64,000 bases of DNA from Psococerastis gibbosa (GCA_963971405.1 OZ020490.1:6124874-6188873); one strand, 5' to 3'. Shown: positions 10,917 through 21,914, numbered from the stretch's first letter. The notes: generated from the letters alone by a model not told the origin. A program made the numbers and translations.

Positions 10917-11084
10917 TTAGGCACGGAATTCTTTCGAGTGTATTATGCTCTATGCTGATACTCTATTATGCTATATTTATCAATTGCATAGTCAAGAATG
11001 GGCAGCCTAATATAATGCGATAAAAAGCGTTAAAAGTGGCAAGGCATGCTACGCTATGTATTAGGACATCAATTATCTTATTAT

Positions 11085-11300
11085 TTCAACAATATTTGTT
11101 TGGGAAATGCGGCTATTCCACATCTCAATATTCCGTCATTTGTGCATCAAAAATTGATGTTTGTTTTAAGGAAACTATTATACAGATACTTAACTTATCT
11201 ATTACAAATTAAGTTATAATATGTTAATTATTTTTTAGTTTATTATTTGAGAATTATTATTGTTGCATAAATGACGGAATCTTGACATGTGGAATAGCTG
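11085..11300. repeat. Palindromic MITE fragment
   Basis: GCTATTCCACATCTCAATAT and TTCCGTCATTTGTGCA on the left pair with CATAAATGACGGAATC and CATGTGGAATAGC on the right. The inner TACTTAACTTATCTATTA core is shared with 49169-49425. Confidence 0.62.
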
Positions 11301-12253
11301 GTAAAGCAACCTGTTCGGTTTTTGGTACTCGATGGTACTACGATTAGAACATACTTGAAGCTAAGAAGCATCGATACAAACGTTCCGAAGAAAAAAATTG
11401 TTTAGTCATTTTTCATGAAAATTGAGTTTTTTATATTTTTGTACCGTCTAAATCAAAATATAAAGGGGCATATATTTTATAGTAATAACGACTACAATAT
11501 ACTGTATGTGAGTTTAAAGAAAATCGTTGCAGCCGTCTTGAGGAAAACATTTTTCTAGCCCTTCTTTTGGAGTTTTTTGACCCAAAATTGAGCTAGCCCA
11601 AAATAAAAATTAAATAGTCCCGAGGCATTATTTTTGTAAACTTATGTAGAAGTCAAATTCCATCAAAATCCGAACAGCAGTTTGCGTGCAAATCGATGAA
11701 CAGACAGAGAGACAGACAGATCGAAAGACAGACATTTCGTAAAAACTCCTTTTTTGGACTCCTGGGACCTCCAAACATATAAATCCACTGAAATGCCCAG
11801 AATCGAAAATTTCGACCATCACAAAGCTTTCCTTATACTACGTATTAGGCGAGGTTTCCACCGACCTCTCATTGCAGAATGCACATACGTTGACGTGGTA
11901 GCAGATATCATTAATTAAGGCGGGGTTTCCACCGACCTCTCATTGCAGAATGCAAATGACATTGACGGAAATTTTTGTTTTACTCTATGCCATAGTTAAA
12001 ATTGATCAATGATCATAGAGTAAAATCACAAACAAACAAACTAAAATTAAAAAAGGCGTCATGGGATATGTTAAGTAGTTAAGTATTTCTATAAAAAGAA
12101 AAATTCCAATTTCCGTCAATGTCATTTGCATTCTGCGGTGGATATTCGGTGGAAACCCCGCCTAAGTCTTTAATGTCTGCTACCACGTCAACGTATGTGC
12201 ATTCTGCAATGAGTGGTCGGTGGAAGCCCCGCCTAAGTAGGAAAGCAAAAAAC
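11301..12253 (-). mobile_element. Helentron-like element, 3'-truncated, split by a MITE
   Basis: The antisense copy runs from GCAACCTGTTCGG to CTTATACTACGTAT, is interrupted at 11848-12233 by a MITE, and ends with AGGAAAGCAA. The MITE has landed in the 5' sub-terminal repeat. Confidence 0.68.
11848..12233. mobile_element. Harbinger-like MITE variant inside a HINE
   Basis: GGCGAGGTTTCCACCGACC to GGTGGAAGCCCCGCC, flanked by TTA and TAA. It has the same central core as the other copies (GATCAATGATCAT, ATGGGATATGTTAA), but the outer arm is rearranged: the CCACCGACCTCTCATTGCAG block occurs twice at the left end. Confidence 0.78.
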
Positions 12254-12761
12254 CGAAAAGGGTAGCAAGAACGAAGACCAAGGATATGAAACGTAATGAA
12301 GCCAAGCGATGAGTCACTCGACATATTGACGGATTACAAGATGATGGATGATGCGTCCCTTTGTGGGGGGGGGGGGTGGATAGGGTGGGGGTTGAAAGAG
12401 AAGTAGGGGGAGATCCATTGAGGAGAATAAAGGATGCTAACTAGAAAACAGATCATTATGTGCCTTGATGAGGCAGCAAACTTCATCCCCCCCTCTCTTC
12501 AGCTCCCTTCAACCGGAAAGTATCTGCTTCGGAAGAACATGGGGCAAGAAGGGTGCGGGGTTGACTACAGAGAATACTTTTTAATTGGGTCCATTTCTGC
12601 AGGAAAGTTTTTTAAGGTGGGGGGTAAAATTGGGGATGTATTTGATTCCTCTGAGATTTTTTTACCCCATTTGCATTCTCTGGGTTGAATGAAGTATTTT
12701 CAGTTTTGCTCGATTGCGTAAAGAGGGAACTAACATTTTTTGGGTCCATCGTGCTGAGTGG
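12254..12761. other. Unassigned, small frame at 12434-12688
   Basis: An 84-codon frame (MLTRKQIIMCLDEAANFI...) has no recognisable family. Two poly-G runs (12364, 12380) precede it. Confidence 0.3.
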
Positions 12762-12832
12762 GCAGAGTGGGTGTCACGTGGGCAGAGTGGGTGTCACGTG
12801 GGCAGAGTGGAAGTCACGTGGGCTGATTGCGG
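12762..12832 (+). repeat. 20-bp minisatellite, about 3.5 units
   Basis: Units of GGGCAGAGTGGGTGTCACGT. It immediately precedes a LINE-D fragment. Confidence 0.88.
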
Positions 12833-12864
12833 ACTCCACACTTACATTAAACCGACTTATATGT

Positions 12865-12945
12865 TGAAGAGAAGAACGAGTTCGAAACTGACCTTCGCGA
12901 GTTGGGAGTCCGTAGATGGTGGAGCGCTGTACTAAACCGAGTGTG
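12865..12945 (+). pseudogene. LINE-D tail fragment
   Basis: AACTGACCTTCGCGAGTTGGGAGTCCGTAGATGGTGGAGCGCT-type sequence matches the conserved C-terminal segment seen at 62760-62830 (ELGVSRWWS). Confidence 0.65.
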
Positions 12946-13269
12946 GATTTCTGCGATAGCTCAGTAAATAAAATAAAGTGCCTAACTCACTACAGGAGCG
13001 TATCCTAATAAACTAATAACTATATGAACTCCAAATTACGCTCCTGAAGGTTTAGGTACCTATGAAAAGAGAGTGGACTGAATGAAAATATGATTATTTA
13101 TAAGAGAATAAGGAATAAAAGAATAAGCCTAACGTACTCTGCTTACACTCGGTGAAGGTGTAGTACAGTAGGGAGACCTATTATAATATGTATTGTTTAG
13201 TGTGGTGCTGTAAGGTGTCTGGGCGTATGTATTTTAAGTGAATAGGCTACTCTACTTATAAAATAATAA

Positions 13270-13660
13270 ATAAAATAAATGAGGACTTTTCTTTGTTCTA
13301 TTACTAAGCCAACCTAGCGGAGTAATGTTTCTGGTCTGCGATAAAATCGGTGAAAGTAAGAATGAAAGTAAAAGTTACGGAATAAATAGCAAAAATGCAT
13401 TAAAAATAATACGTTATAAAACGAACAACGCTCCACGAGAAACAAACTCCGAAAGTCGGATGTCGGAACTAGGAAGTCCGAAAACCGAAAGTCCAAAATG
13501 TTAGGGCTATAAAGCCCTCTCTTACACTCTACTAGGAAAGCCCGGGACCACCTGCTTTACATACCCTCCGAAGCATGGCCAGAAAATGTAGGAAGTGTAG
13601 GACTCGAACCAACAACCTTTCGGGTGAAAGTCAGAGTCCTTATCTTATCCTTATCCTTAT
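13270..13660 (-). mobile_element. SINE-A copy with an internal 178-bp insertion
   Basis: Antisense copy in segment R3. The body breaks after CTAGCGGAGT (13322) and resumes at TTAGGGCTATAAAGCCC (13501). The intervening AATG ... AATG block is not part of the family and is rich in GAAAGTAAAAG and CCGAAAGTC motifs. Segment R3 copy B shows the empty site CTACTTATCTACTGCTAGAG. Confidence 0.78.
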
Positions 13661-13794
13661 CTTATCCTTATTTACTGCTGGAGTCCGTGGCTTGCAGAGT
13701 ATCCAAAGGAATCCCAGCAGGGGCAAGCACAAAAAACACTGTATAATAATATAAAACAACCGAACACGAATGACACTACAACCACAACTAGACT

Positions 13795-14235
13795 AACAAC
13801 ACAAAATATATAGGCATATCCTATTACAATAAACTACCAATGCAAATAAAGTCATTAAAAAACTTCAATTGTTTCAAAAGAGCAGTTACACAATGGATAA
13901 AGACCGAACTACTACCAACATAAAAGTTTTTTTTTGTTTTTGTTTTTTTTTAATCATAACGCAACGCCCTTTGGGGCTTACGCGTTGTATGTTTAAGTGT
14001 TGCAATACTGTAGTTTTTAATGGGGTTGGTGTAGTGTGCACTATTGTTTTTTTTTTGTTTTTTTTTTCCCCCGCAAACTGCTATAAGCGCGCTGGGCAAC
14101 GAGTTGCCCAGGTACCGACATAAAAGTATACCACCCCGTAAACACTCCACCCCCCCCCCCACCCTCCCTCCATAGCCAGATAGTATAAGTCGCACACGGG
14201 CCCTTGCCTTGCGATATGGACTTATGAAAACGCTG
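13795..14235 (+). pseudogene. LINE C-terminal fragment inserted in duplicated segment
   Basis: The frame at ~13820-13915 reads YYNKLPMQIKSLKNFNCFKR and continues RAVTQWIKTE, a common ORF2 C-terminus of arthropod LINEs (YNxLPxxIKxxxxxxxFKR). T-rich tracts and an imperfect repeat of GCAACGCCC/GGGCAACG type follow. The paralogous segment at 20480-20510 lacks this block, which defines it as an insertion. Confidence 0.65.
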
Positions 14236-14420
14236 TAATATTAAAATCAATAAACAATAGGACAATAAATACGGAACCTATTGGAGTCGATGCGAAATTA
14301 AGACTGAAATAAAGTGAGTGCGGGGACAAGTGCCTAGCCAATTTTAGGGGAGGGTACCTGCGTCAGCAACCCGCAACTATATTTAACTTGTGAAATGCAA
14401 GACACCGAGATAACTGCAGG

Positions 14421-14837
14421 AGTGCTGTTGAGCAGGCCAAAGCTCATCAAGGGCTTTAGAGTCAGAAGAAGGTTGAAAAGTAACCCCCTCCTTATAACCG
14501 AAATTAAAGAAGATTTGGAAAAAAACTGGACTGGCCAGTCTGTGTTAGAAAGTGGGACACATCAAAATACTCCGAAAAATGCCTTCTATTCTATTTGTCA
14601 CGATATTTTTGAAAGCTCTCTACGACTGAAATTTCATGAGAAATTTGATATTTTCACTTAAAAGCCTTTTCTCCCTCCGATTGTATTCATAAGTTAACTA
14701 TTTAATTGCTTTATCCATATAAACTCTTCAGTCGCCTAACTAAGAAACTTAATAGGCTACACTTGTTTCGAGCTACGACAGTTCTCCGATCGCACGGTGT
14801 TTCGAGTAAAAATACATGGACGCTACAACAGTCTATA
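14421..14837. other. Unassigned; SINE-C-like remnant at 14720-14815
   Basis: CTTCAGTCGCCTAACTAAG, ACGACAGTTCTCCGATCGCA and CGGTGTTTCGAG suggest a decayed antisense SINE-C. An 88-codon frame at 14395-14661 is not recognised. Confidence 0.4.
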
Positions 14838-15065
14838 ATAAATAATATAAATAAATAAATAAGAAATTTTTATTGTTTCTATTACTAAGCCAACCTAGCG
14901 GAGTTAGGGCTATAAAGCCCTCTCTTACACTCAACTAGGATGACCCGGGACCACCTGCTTTACATGCCCTCCGAAGCATGGCCAGAAAATGTAGCCAGTG
15001 TGGGACTTGAACCAACAACCTTTCGGGTGAAAGTCAGAGTCCGTGCCACTACGCTACATGTCTAT
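14838..15065 (-). mobile_element. SINE-A copy
   Basis: Antisense copy, from the ATAAATAAATAAG tail to GTGCCACTACGCTACATGTC at the head. Read on the + strand it gives an ORF with VASVGLEPTTFRV, which is tRNA-like sequence, not a protein. Confidence 0.83.
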
Positions 15066-15246
15066 AGAGTGACGGATCCTGCCCATTTTTTTTTTGGGGG
15101 GGGGGGGGGTAGTTGTGGGTCAAAATAGAAGAAACATACTGTATGAAATAAGAGCGTAATAAATAATAAATTAACATACAGTAGATTTACTAAATTTGGG
15201 GGGGGGCAGCTACTCCCCTGCCCCTCCCCCCTGTATCCGTCTATGA
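15066..15246. mobile_element. hAT-type MITE, relative of 59480
   Basis: GTGACGGATCCTGCCC, TAGTTGTGGGTCAAAATAG, AGAGCGTAATAAATA and CCTGTATCCGTCTATG match the inner element at 59480. It abuts the head of a SINE-A copy. I see no clear 8-bp duplication. Confidence 0.6.
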
Positions 15247-16020
15247 GCCTACATTGATAGACCTCTCCGGGTTCCCCATATTTTCTCGGGCCTCATTCGA
15301 ACAAACCTATAATTCACAAGTTAAGTTATAAGCAGTCCCAAAGCTAATTTCGCTTGATAATATGCAGGGGGGAGGCGGCACCTCCTTTCAGCTGTGCTAC
15401 AAACTGTACATAATTCAGAATGGTCGCCCGTGGGATTGGCTACAGCAAAACAAGGGGGCACTGCTGAGCGGCAGCAAAAACTAATATTTCGCAGCCCCTA
15501 TTTCTCTCAGCTTTATCTAAGAGGATAGACTCCCTCTATTTTGTTGACTACAAAATAAATAAATAATACTTTGACAATGCGGGGCAGTTTGTTGTCGTCA
15601 ATATGTGTGCTGACAATTACATAATATCGTAGTAATATTTTGCTCTTTCAAAAAAAAAAAAAAAGGAAAAAAGAGCTCTATTAATTAAAATCTGAATCCG
15701 AAAGAAAAAGAAAATACACTATGATACTCTTGTTTACAGTACTGCCCCTGATTTTTTATTGAAATAAAAACAGAAAAACAACAGCGACCATTAAAGATGA
15801 TATGGTTTTGTCAAAGAACTGAGAAATCTGTGAATAAATACCCAAAGCGGCTTTGAAGCATTCAATACTGTTCATCAGGGGGGAGGGAAGAGGTTTTGTA
15901 ATTGAGACACGTGATATCTTTACAACAGGTATACAGTACCTACTCTTAAAAAGATGCCTGCTGTCGACATTTATTTTGGACAAAGCAGCTTCAGTGGTTG
16001 CTTTCCAAGCTTTCCCCCTC
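15247..16020. other. No gene seen
   Basis: Contains an A15 run at 15649 and short frames only. Confidence 0.45.
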
Positions 16021-16220
16021 ACTTCTTCTTCACCTTCTTCTTCCTCTTCTCTTTAGGGTGTTGGCTCCCGGGGTGTAGAATCTACATTTAATAGTCAATT
16101 AGAGGAGCCGGCAGCCTAGCATTACACCACCGAAGAGTTGATAGCAGCCTAGAAAAACGACACCTAACAATAGCTAGCCAAAGCCCTTCACGGGCCATAT
16201 TGCCAATATTTATTCGTTCG

Positions 16221-16410
16221 AAGAAAGAAGAAGAAGAAGAAGAAGAAGAAGGAGAAGAAGAAGAAGAAGAAGGAGAAGGAGAAGAAGAAGAAGAAGAAGA
16301 AGAAGGAGAAGAAGAAGAAGGTGATGAAGAAGGAGAAGAAGATGAAGAAGAAGGAGAAGAAGAAGAAGAAGAAGAAGAAGAAGAAGAAAAAGAAGAAGAA
16401 GAAGAAGAAA
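16221..16410 (+). repeat. (GAA)n / (AAG)n trinucleotide array
   Basis: About 190 bp of GAA with scattered GGA and GAT variants. It reads as poly-Glu on + and poly-Ser on -; both frames are artefacts. A CTTCTTC-rich stretch at 16022-16054 lies in opposite orientation nearby. Confidence 0.93.
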
Positions 16411-16444
16411 TATTGGAGTGAGTAATCAGGTGTGTACGGTAAGT

Positions 16445-16449
16445 ATATA

Positions 16450-16481
<32 letters not shown>

Positions 16482-16485
16482 AGCA
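16445..16485. repeat. (TA)n microsatellite
   Basis: TATATATA run with one ATTATA break, just after the GAA array. Confidence 0.9.
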
Positions 16486-16666
16486 CGATATCGTAAGTTG
16501 CATTTTAGTTCATTCTATATTCTCCAATGAGACTAACTTCACTATTCTTTAAATCAATCAATTCGTGTAGTTTTCCTTTACCACAATATATAGGCTACAA
16601 ACTTATCCAATATAGGGATTCTCTCGTGACTTCGTGCAAACGAAACATTATGTATAAAGTATTAAA

Positions 16667-16862
16667 ATCAAACAAATTTGCACAATTTCCACATAAACGT
16701 AGGTATATATTGTTAAAAGTTAAAAAATTAAAAATCAGTTACAGCTGTTTCGGAGCCTGATGATGGTGTAACACCGAAACAGCTGTAACTGATTTTTAAT
16801 TTTTTAACTTTTAACAATATACAGTATGTTTATGTGGAAATTGTGCAAATTTGTTTTATTTT
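16667..16862. mobile_element. Near-perfect hairpin element
   Basis: CAAATTTGCACAATTTCCAC, AATTAAAAATCAGTTACAGC and TGTTTCGG on the left pair with CCGAAACAGCTGTAACTG, TTAACTTTTAACAATATA and GTGGAAATTGTGCAAATTTG on the right. Arms ~85 bp, loop ~15 bp. Confidence 0.75.
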
Positions 16863-17629
16863 AAACTTATTATGGAGCTTTTAATTATAAAAACCATCCC
16901 GTGGCTGGAGACCGTTATCAATATGGCTGTTAGTGTAGCCTGCACAAAAGAAGTACGCAATTTGGCGGGGAAGAGTTTTTGACCGTGTCCATGTATCAGT
17001 TCTGCTATGCTGCAATGTGTAAGACTTCGATATTTTTTGCGTTGGTACTTATCTCTGATAGTTGGCTTATGGTTAACGGGTGCCTCGTAAGGCATATTAT
17101 GACTCCCGCCGCTCCAGTTAATGTATTTCTATGATAAAAACTTACTTACCAGTTACTATTTTGTAAACATTGACTCTCTTATAAAAAGGCTTTGGACCTC
17201 ATCTTCAATGATCCGATGCTTATAGCTTACCTGAAAGGTAACAATTTAATAGTAGACAGTAGTAGATGAGTGGTATTAGGTAGAAGCAAACCGGGCAAAG
17301 ACCATTTCAGTTTTCAAGAGAGCAGAAAAACTGTAGCTAACTGCCCTGTGATTGCATCCAAACCAAATTTTCGCACTTGTTTGACGCTGGACTATCCCAG
17401 AATAAGCTTACAATACAATGTGGACGTGGCCATTGACATGTGCCACTGAGCCAACGGTTTGCCGCAGAAAATCGCTAAAGTGTCGTTGTCCATCAAAGGG
17501 AGCCAGCGAGAGCGGGTATAATGGGAACGAGCCAACCATTGGCTCCACGCGGCACGCTGGTATATCATCCTAGTAAATCCTCCTCGTCGGACGTTTTGCG
17601 GCTGAATGCCAACGCTCGTTGTGGACGGG
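16863..17629. other. No gene seen
   Basis: Two 79-82 codon - strand frames (16856-17095, 17392-17640) have mixed composition and no recognised domains. Confidence 0.4.
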
Positions 17630-17765
17630 AGGCCAACCATCAGATGGCATTGCCAACAGCCGAATTGCCATGATCACCAACCTTCGATAGAACAGTAGAA
17701 CAGGCATTTAAAGACGAAGAAGAAAAAGAAGGAGGAGGAGGAGAAGAAGAAGATGATAATGATAA

Positions 17766-17797
<32 letters not shown>

Positions 17798-17880
17798 AGA
17801 ATAAGAAGAGGAGGAAGAAGAAGAAGAAGAGGAAGAAGCAGATGAGGAAGAAGAAGAAGAAGAAGAAGAATACCTACGTA
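17630..17880 (-). repeat. Repeat R5 tail fragment and GAA-rich tract
   Basis: GCCATGATCACCAACCTTCG and ATAGAACAGTAGAACAGGCA are the R5 end. It runs into (GAA/GAG)n at 17709-17871, interrupted by GATGATAATGATAAG. The long poly-Leu frame on the - strand is this tract. Confidence 0.7.
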
Positions 17881-18099
17881 AATCACTAAATCTGTCCTAC
17901 TTCTAATCTACCTTATACTCGATGTGCAGACACCTTCGTCATTAGCTGAAGCAACTTGCCCTTGTCAGTACTGTGTTACACAATACGAGGGTGTACATGT
18001 GCAAGGGAGGGAGAATGCACCGATTGTTATCCAAGTCATAAGCCGTATCTGGGTCACGGGGGATTGTATAATCCAAATTATCCTAATTATCGGTAATGC

Positions 18100-18600
18100 A
18101 TAAACCTAATCGATTTTCATGCGCGCAATATGCCAATTGCATACCGGACGAGAAATATTCCGAAGAGAAGGGCGTGGAATTTGTCAATGGGGGGGATGAG
18201 GGGGAATTCCAGATTCATGGAGCTAATATTCGACATTTTTCCGTGTTGCAGAAGTGTGCAATTTACAAAATCTATACAATTTGCTTGGCTCGATTTATAC
18301 TGCAGAGTAAAGCAATACGGTGGGTTTACACAGGAACCTATTGCAGTTCTAACTACTTCTTCTTTAAATGCCTCTTCTATCGAAGATTGGTGATCATCAT
18401 GGCAGTTTGGAGCTTGAAGACTGTTGCTTTGAAAAGGGAAGTCATGCTCTTACCAAACCACTGGCTCAGTTTTTCAACCAAGATGTTCTTCTTCTGCCGA
18501 AAGCCCTCAGTCTTTCTATCTTCCATTGGGTTATTACATGCAGAAGGCAGAGACTTCATGGAGCTAACATTGTATTTAAATTGAAGGAAATAAATTGAAT
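18100..18600 (-). repeat. Repeat R5, first of two adjacent copies
   Basis: TTTAAATGCCTCTTCTAT, GATCATCATGGCAGTTTGGA, GGGAAGTCATGCTCTTACCA, AAGATGTTCTTCTTCTGCCG. The upstream part TCGACATTTTTC, AATTTACAAAATCTATACAA and GCAGTTCTAACTACTTCTTC recurs in the next copy with a spacing of about 370 bp. Confidence 0.78.
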
Positions 18601-18930
18601 ATTCGACATTTTTCTATGTTACAGAAGAGAGCAATTTACAAAATCTATACAATTAGCTTGGCTCGATTTATACTGGCGAATAAAGCAACACAGTGAGTTT
18701 ACACAGGAACCTATTGCAGTTCTAACTACTTCTTCTTTAAATGCCTCTTCTATGGAAGATTGGTGATCATCATGGCAGTTTGGACGTTGAAGGCTGCTGC
18801 TCTGAAAAGAGAGGTCTCCTCATGCCTCCTGCATGTAATAATCCGAGGGACGATAGAAAAACAGAGGGCTCCCGGCAGAAGAAGAACATTCTGGTTGAAA
18901 AACCTGAGGCGGGGACTTTTACAATAGCAG
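18600..18930 (-). repeat. Repeat R5, second adjacent copy
   Basis: ATTCGACATTTTTCTATGTT, CAATTTACAAAATCTATACA, ACTTCTTCTTTAAATGCCTC, GATCATCATGGCAGTTTGGA. After 18815 it joins an inverted piece (GCATGTAATAATCCGAGGGA ... AGAAGAAGAACATTCTGGTT), so part of R5 is present head-to-head. Confidence 0.72.
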
Positions 18931-18982
18931 GACTTCCCTTAGGCCAAAAGTCACCAAGGTCCTTTAGAAGCAGTATTTTTTT

Positions 18983-19225
18983 TAATGACTTTTTATGGAC
19001 CCAGGCCAACTTACGGTGACCCATAGGTCCCTTGTCCAATGCCAATGACCCCACGGACTTCGGACATTATTTGCATTGTTTGCGTATAAATGTTTGAGCA
19101 TTGGCAAACTGGTATACGTTCTCGATGTCAACCTACACCGGCTACAAGCGACAATGGACAAGCTTACCATTGACGCAATGAAACAGGTGAAAGCATGACT
19201 TAACCAAGTACAGATATGAGTCCTC
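18983..19225 (+). repeat. Repeat R2 copy
   Basis: GACTTTTTATGGACCCAGGC, CCAATGACCCCACGGACTTC, CCTACACCGGCTACAAGCGA, GAAACAGGTGAAAGCATGAC. Clean uninterrupted copy. Confidence 0.78.
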
Positions 19226-19681
19226 CAAGGTTCAAATCACCATGATGATCATCAATCATTGATATAGAAGATGCATTAAAATAAGAAGTAGAAGGCATGG
19301 ATGAATAATTTTCCATTTGTGCCACGTCTCGAAACCTAAACTTCCGTTTCATAGTTCAGTTCTCTACCAATTGGACTATTCTGGTGCTAGATAAAGTGTT
19401 GGCTAGCGTATTCTGCTGAGACAGAATTACTGGGATAATATAATAGAGGATATTGAGCAAACTTGGAGAGCGATCTGTCGGAAACAGATTAAATCATGAT
19501 GTATGAGCATCTACCAAGTATTTGCTATATTTTCCAAAAGCTTGGAATTTGTCTTATCTTCGCGAGACTTTCATGAACTCGCAATGGAAGAAGCTTGTTA
19601 TTTTTTTTTTTTACTTCTTCATCGTGTTTTTTTTATGGTTTCTGATTTTTCTATTTAGGAATATATACTACATTTGTGGTT
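19226..19681. other. No gene seen
   Basis: Starts with an R5-like end (GATATAGAAGATGCATTAAA). The rest is unassigned, with T-runs at 19600 and 19627. Confidence 0.4.
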
Positions 19682-20690
19682 TTCTGCGATAGCTCAGTGA
19701 ATAAAATAAAGTACCTAACTCATTACAGGGGCGTATCCTAATAAACAAATAACTAAAGGGATTTGAAATTACCCTGCTGAAGGTTTAGGTACCTTTGAAA
19801 GAGAGTGGACTGTATGAAGATGATAAGAGAATAAGAGAATAAGCCTACCATACTCTGCTTACTCGGTGAAGGTGTAGTACAGTAGGTAGACCTATTATAA
19901 TATGTATTGTTTAGGCGCCCGTTCCACCGACCGGCTAGGGCTATTTACAAAAACGGTGACGTGGTAGCAGACATTCAAGACTTAGGTGGCGTTTCCACCG
20001 ACCTCGCATTGCAGAATGCAAATGACATTGACGGAAATTAGAATTTTTCTTTTTATAGAAATCTATTAAAATGTTTGTACTTAACATATCCCATGACGCC
20101 ATTTTTTAATTTTGGTTTGTTTGTTTGTGATTTTACTGTATGATCATTGATCAATTTTAACTATGACATAGAGGAAAATAAACATTTCCGTCAATTCTGC
20201 AATGAGAGGTCGTTGGAAACCCCCCCCCCCCCCTAAGTCTTGAATGTCTGCTACCACGTCATCGTTTTTGTAAATAGCCCTAGCCGGTCGGTGGAATGGG
20301 CGCCTATGTGTGGTGCTGTAATGTGTCTGGGTGTATGTGTTTTAAGTGAATAGGCTACGCTACTTATCTACTGCTAGAGTCCGTGGCTTGCAAAGTATCC
20401 GCAGGAATCACAGCAGGGGCGAGCACAATAAATACTATATAATATACAAAATAACAAAACGCGAATGACACTACAATCACAACTAGAGTAATTAAGTAAT
20501 TAAATTCAATAAACAATAGGAAAATAAATGCGGAACCTATTGGAGAACCTATTGGAGTCGATGCAAAATGAAGACTAACTTGAAATGCGGGGATGAGTAG
20601 TTGAGTACCTAGCCGCTTTAGCCCTGTGACAACAACCCGCATCTATATTTAGCTTGTGCTATGCGAGGCATTCACGGACAACATTATTAC
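19682..20690 (+). repeat. Duplicated segment R3, copy B (with MITE)
   Basis: Second copy of the 12948 segment. It is interrupted only by a Harbinger-like MITE (19914-20304), which copy A lacks (GTATTGTTTAGTGTGGTGCT there). It includes a short internal duplication of GGAACCTATTGGAG. Confidence 0.82.
19914..20304. mobile_element. Harbinger-like MITE in segment R3 copy B
   Basis: GGCGCCCGTTCCACCGACCG ... CGGTCGGTGGAATGGGCGCC, 391 bp. The paralogous segment at ~13195 shows the empty site GTATTGTTTAGTGTGGTG, so both ends are set by comparison. Confidence 0.88.
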
Positions 20691-20809
20691 CTAGTATATT
20701 GTGATTGAAAAATTACCATATTTTATTTATGCAGTTCAAGAAGGTATGGAGCGTTAAAATCGGTCAGTTCCTATTTTTGATTTCATTAACTGCGTAAGTT
20801 ACTAAGTAA

Positions 20810-21083
20810 GGCCCGTATTACACTGTAAAACATTTTATAAAACATATTTTATAACATATTTTATAAAATATTTGAAGAATGGGTCTTTTATTAAAAATTG
20901 TTTCAACAGTCCAACTGAACTTCGCCATTTTGGAATCTTCTTCAAATTCATTTATAAAATGTAATGCCAACCTATTACATGTTATAAAAGAAATTTCATA
21001 AAAAAAATGTTTTATAAAAGATCTTTGTCAAATAACTTTTATAAAATATATTTTATAAAATGTTTTACAGTGTTATACGGACC
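20810..21083. mobile_element. Harbinger-type MITE, second family (TAA target)
   Basis: TAA flanks both ends. It starts GGCCCGTATTACACTGTAAA and ends TTTACAGTGTTATACGGACC. The arms are rich in TTTTATAAAA. 274 bp, non-coding. Confidence 0.82.
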
Positions 21084-21234
21084 TAAGATTTGGTCTATCC
21101 AATATGAAGAAGACTACTTCCTACTTCATAAATCATACCTAATATCATAGGGTGTTTTATTCGGTTGGGGCAAAAAAGAAACAATGTAACGACTACGTCT
21201 AGCACAGTGGTCGGTAACCCAAATTTAGCTAAAT

Positions 21235-21618
21235 TTGGCCCTTTGCGCTCCCAGTATAGTGACTCTTTGGCAAAACTACAATGAGGAATTTTATAAGACC
21301 ATAAAACAACACCATTTTCAGTTCTGGGTAAATGACTTTAATTCTAATACTTCTGGCACCTTCTATAGGTCTATTCTACCTCGACCACTTAAAAACGAAT
21401 GGTCTGCTAATGTTTCTGGCCCAACTCACCGCATGTACTTATCAACCATCTCACGTCTGAGGACAAACCATGGACTCTCTGAGGCATATATCTATCATAC
21501 CCCACGGGGGTCATACTCTCCCCTCGGCAGCCATTGCCTGGAAAGTGAAGGCACAATGCAGCATGTTATATTGGAATGCCCTGAATTCACCATAGCTAGG
21601 AACAAATTACTATAGACC
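21235..21618 (+). pseudogene. LINE C-terminal fragment (Jockey/I-type)
   Basis: The 126-codon frame has FYRSILPRPLKNEW, STISRLRTNHG and a Cys/His cluster near GTMQHVILECPEF. This is the usual zinc-knuckle-like end of insect Jockey/I-type LINE ORF2 proteins. No RT core lies upstream, so it is a 5'-truncated fragment. A stop follows shortly after NKLL. Confidence 0.75.
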
Positions 21619-21914
21619 GCATCTTCCCCTTAATGACAGTCCTCCCTTTTAATTATGCCCACATAATTTCTAAAAATAACTCCTACCAAACTATAAAATA
21701 TGGCGTTCTAAAAGAAATCCACATAGAGTTTTAACCCCACCTACCCACCATGGCTGTAAGTGAACCCACAATGCCAAAAAAAATTGTTTGCCATTTTAAA
21801 AAGAAAAAGGAAAAAGAAAATTTAAATTAGTACTAGAAAAAAAAGAATTATACAATATATTGTTTTCCTTAAAATGTTAAAAAATATTTTCACATGCACA
21901 GGTTGGCAGCGAAT

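Larger units (their letters stand above)
12948..14420 (+). repeat. Duplicated segment R3, copy A (with insertions)
   Basis: Matches 19682-20690: TTCTGCGATAGCTCAGT, GGTGAAGGTGTAGTACAGTA, GAGTCCGTGGCTTGCA, CAGCAGGGGC and GGAACCTATTGGAGTCGATG. Copy A is interrupted by SINE-A (~13270-13660) and by a LINE fragment (~13795-14235), both absent from copy B. Confidence 0.82.

Noticed and set aside
14940..15128. Protein-like ASVGLEPTTFRV frame
   Set aside because: It is the antisense tRNA-like head of SINE-A, a common source of false protein annotations.
16088..16486. 132-codon poly-Ser frame and 73-codon poly-Glu frame
   Set aside because: Both are translations of the (GAA)n array on opposite strands; no other sequence supports a protein.
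17674..17886. Leu-rich frame resembling a membrane protein
   Set aside because: It is the GAA/GAG tract read on the - strand.
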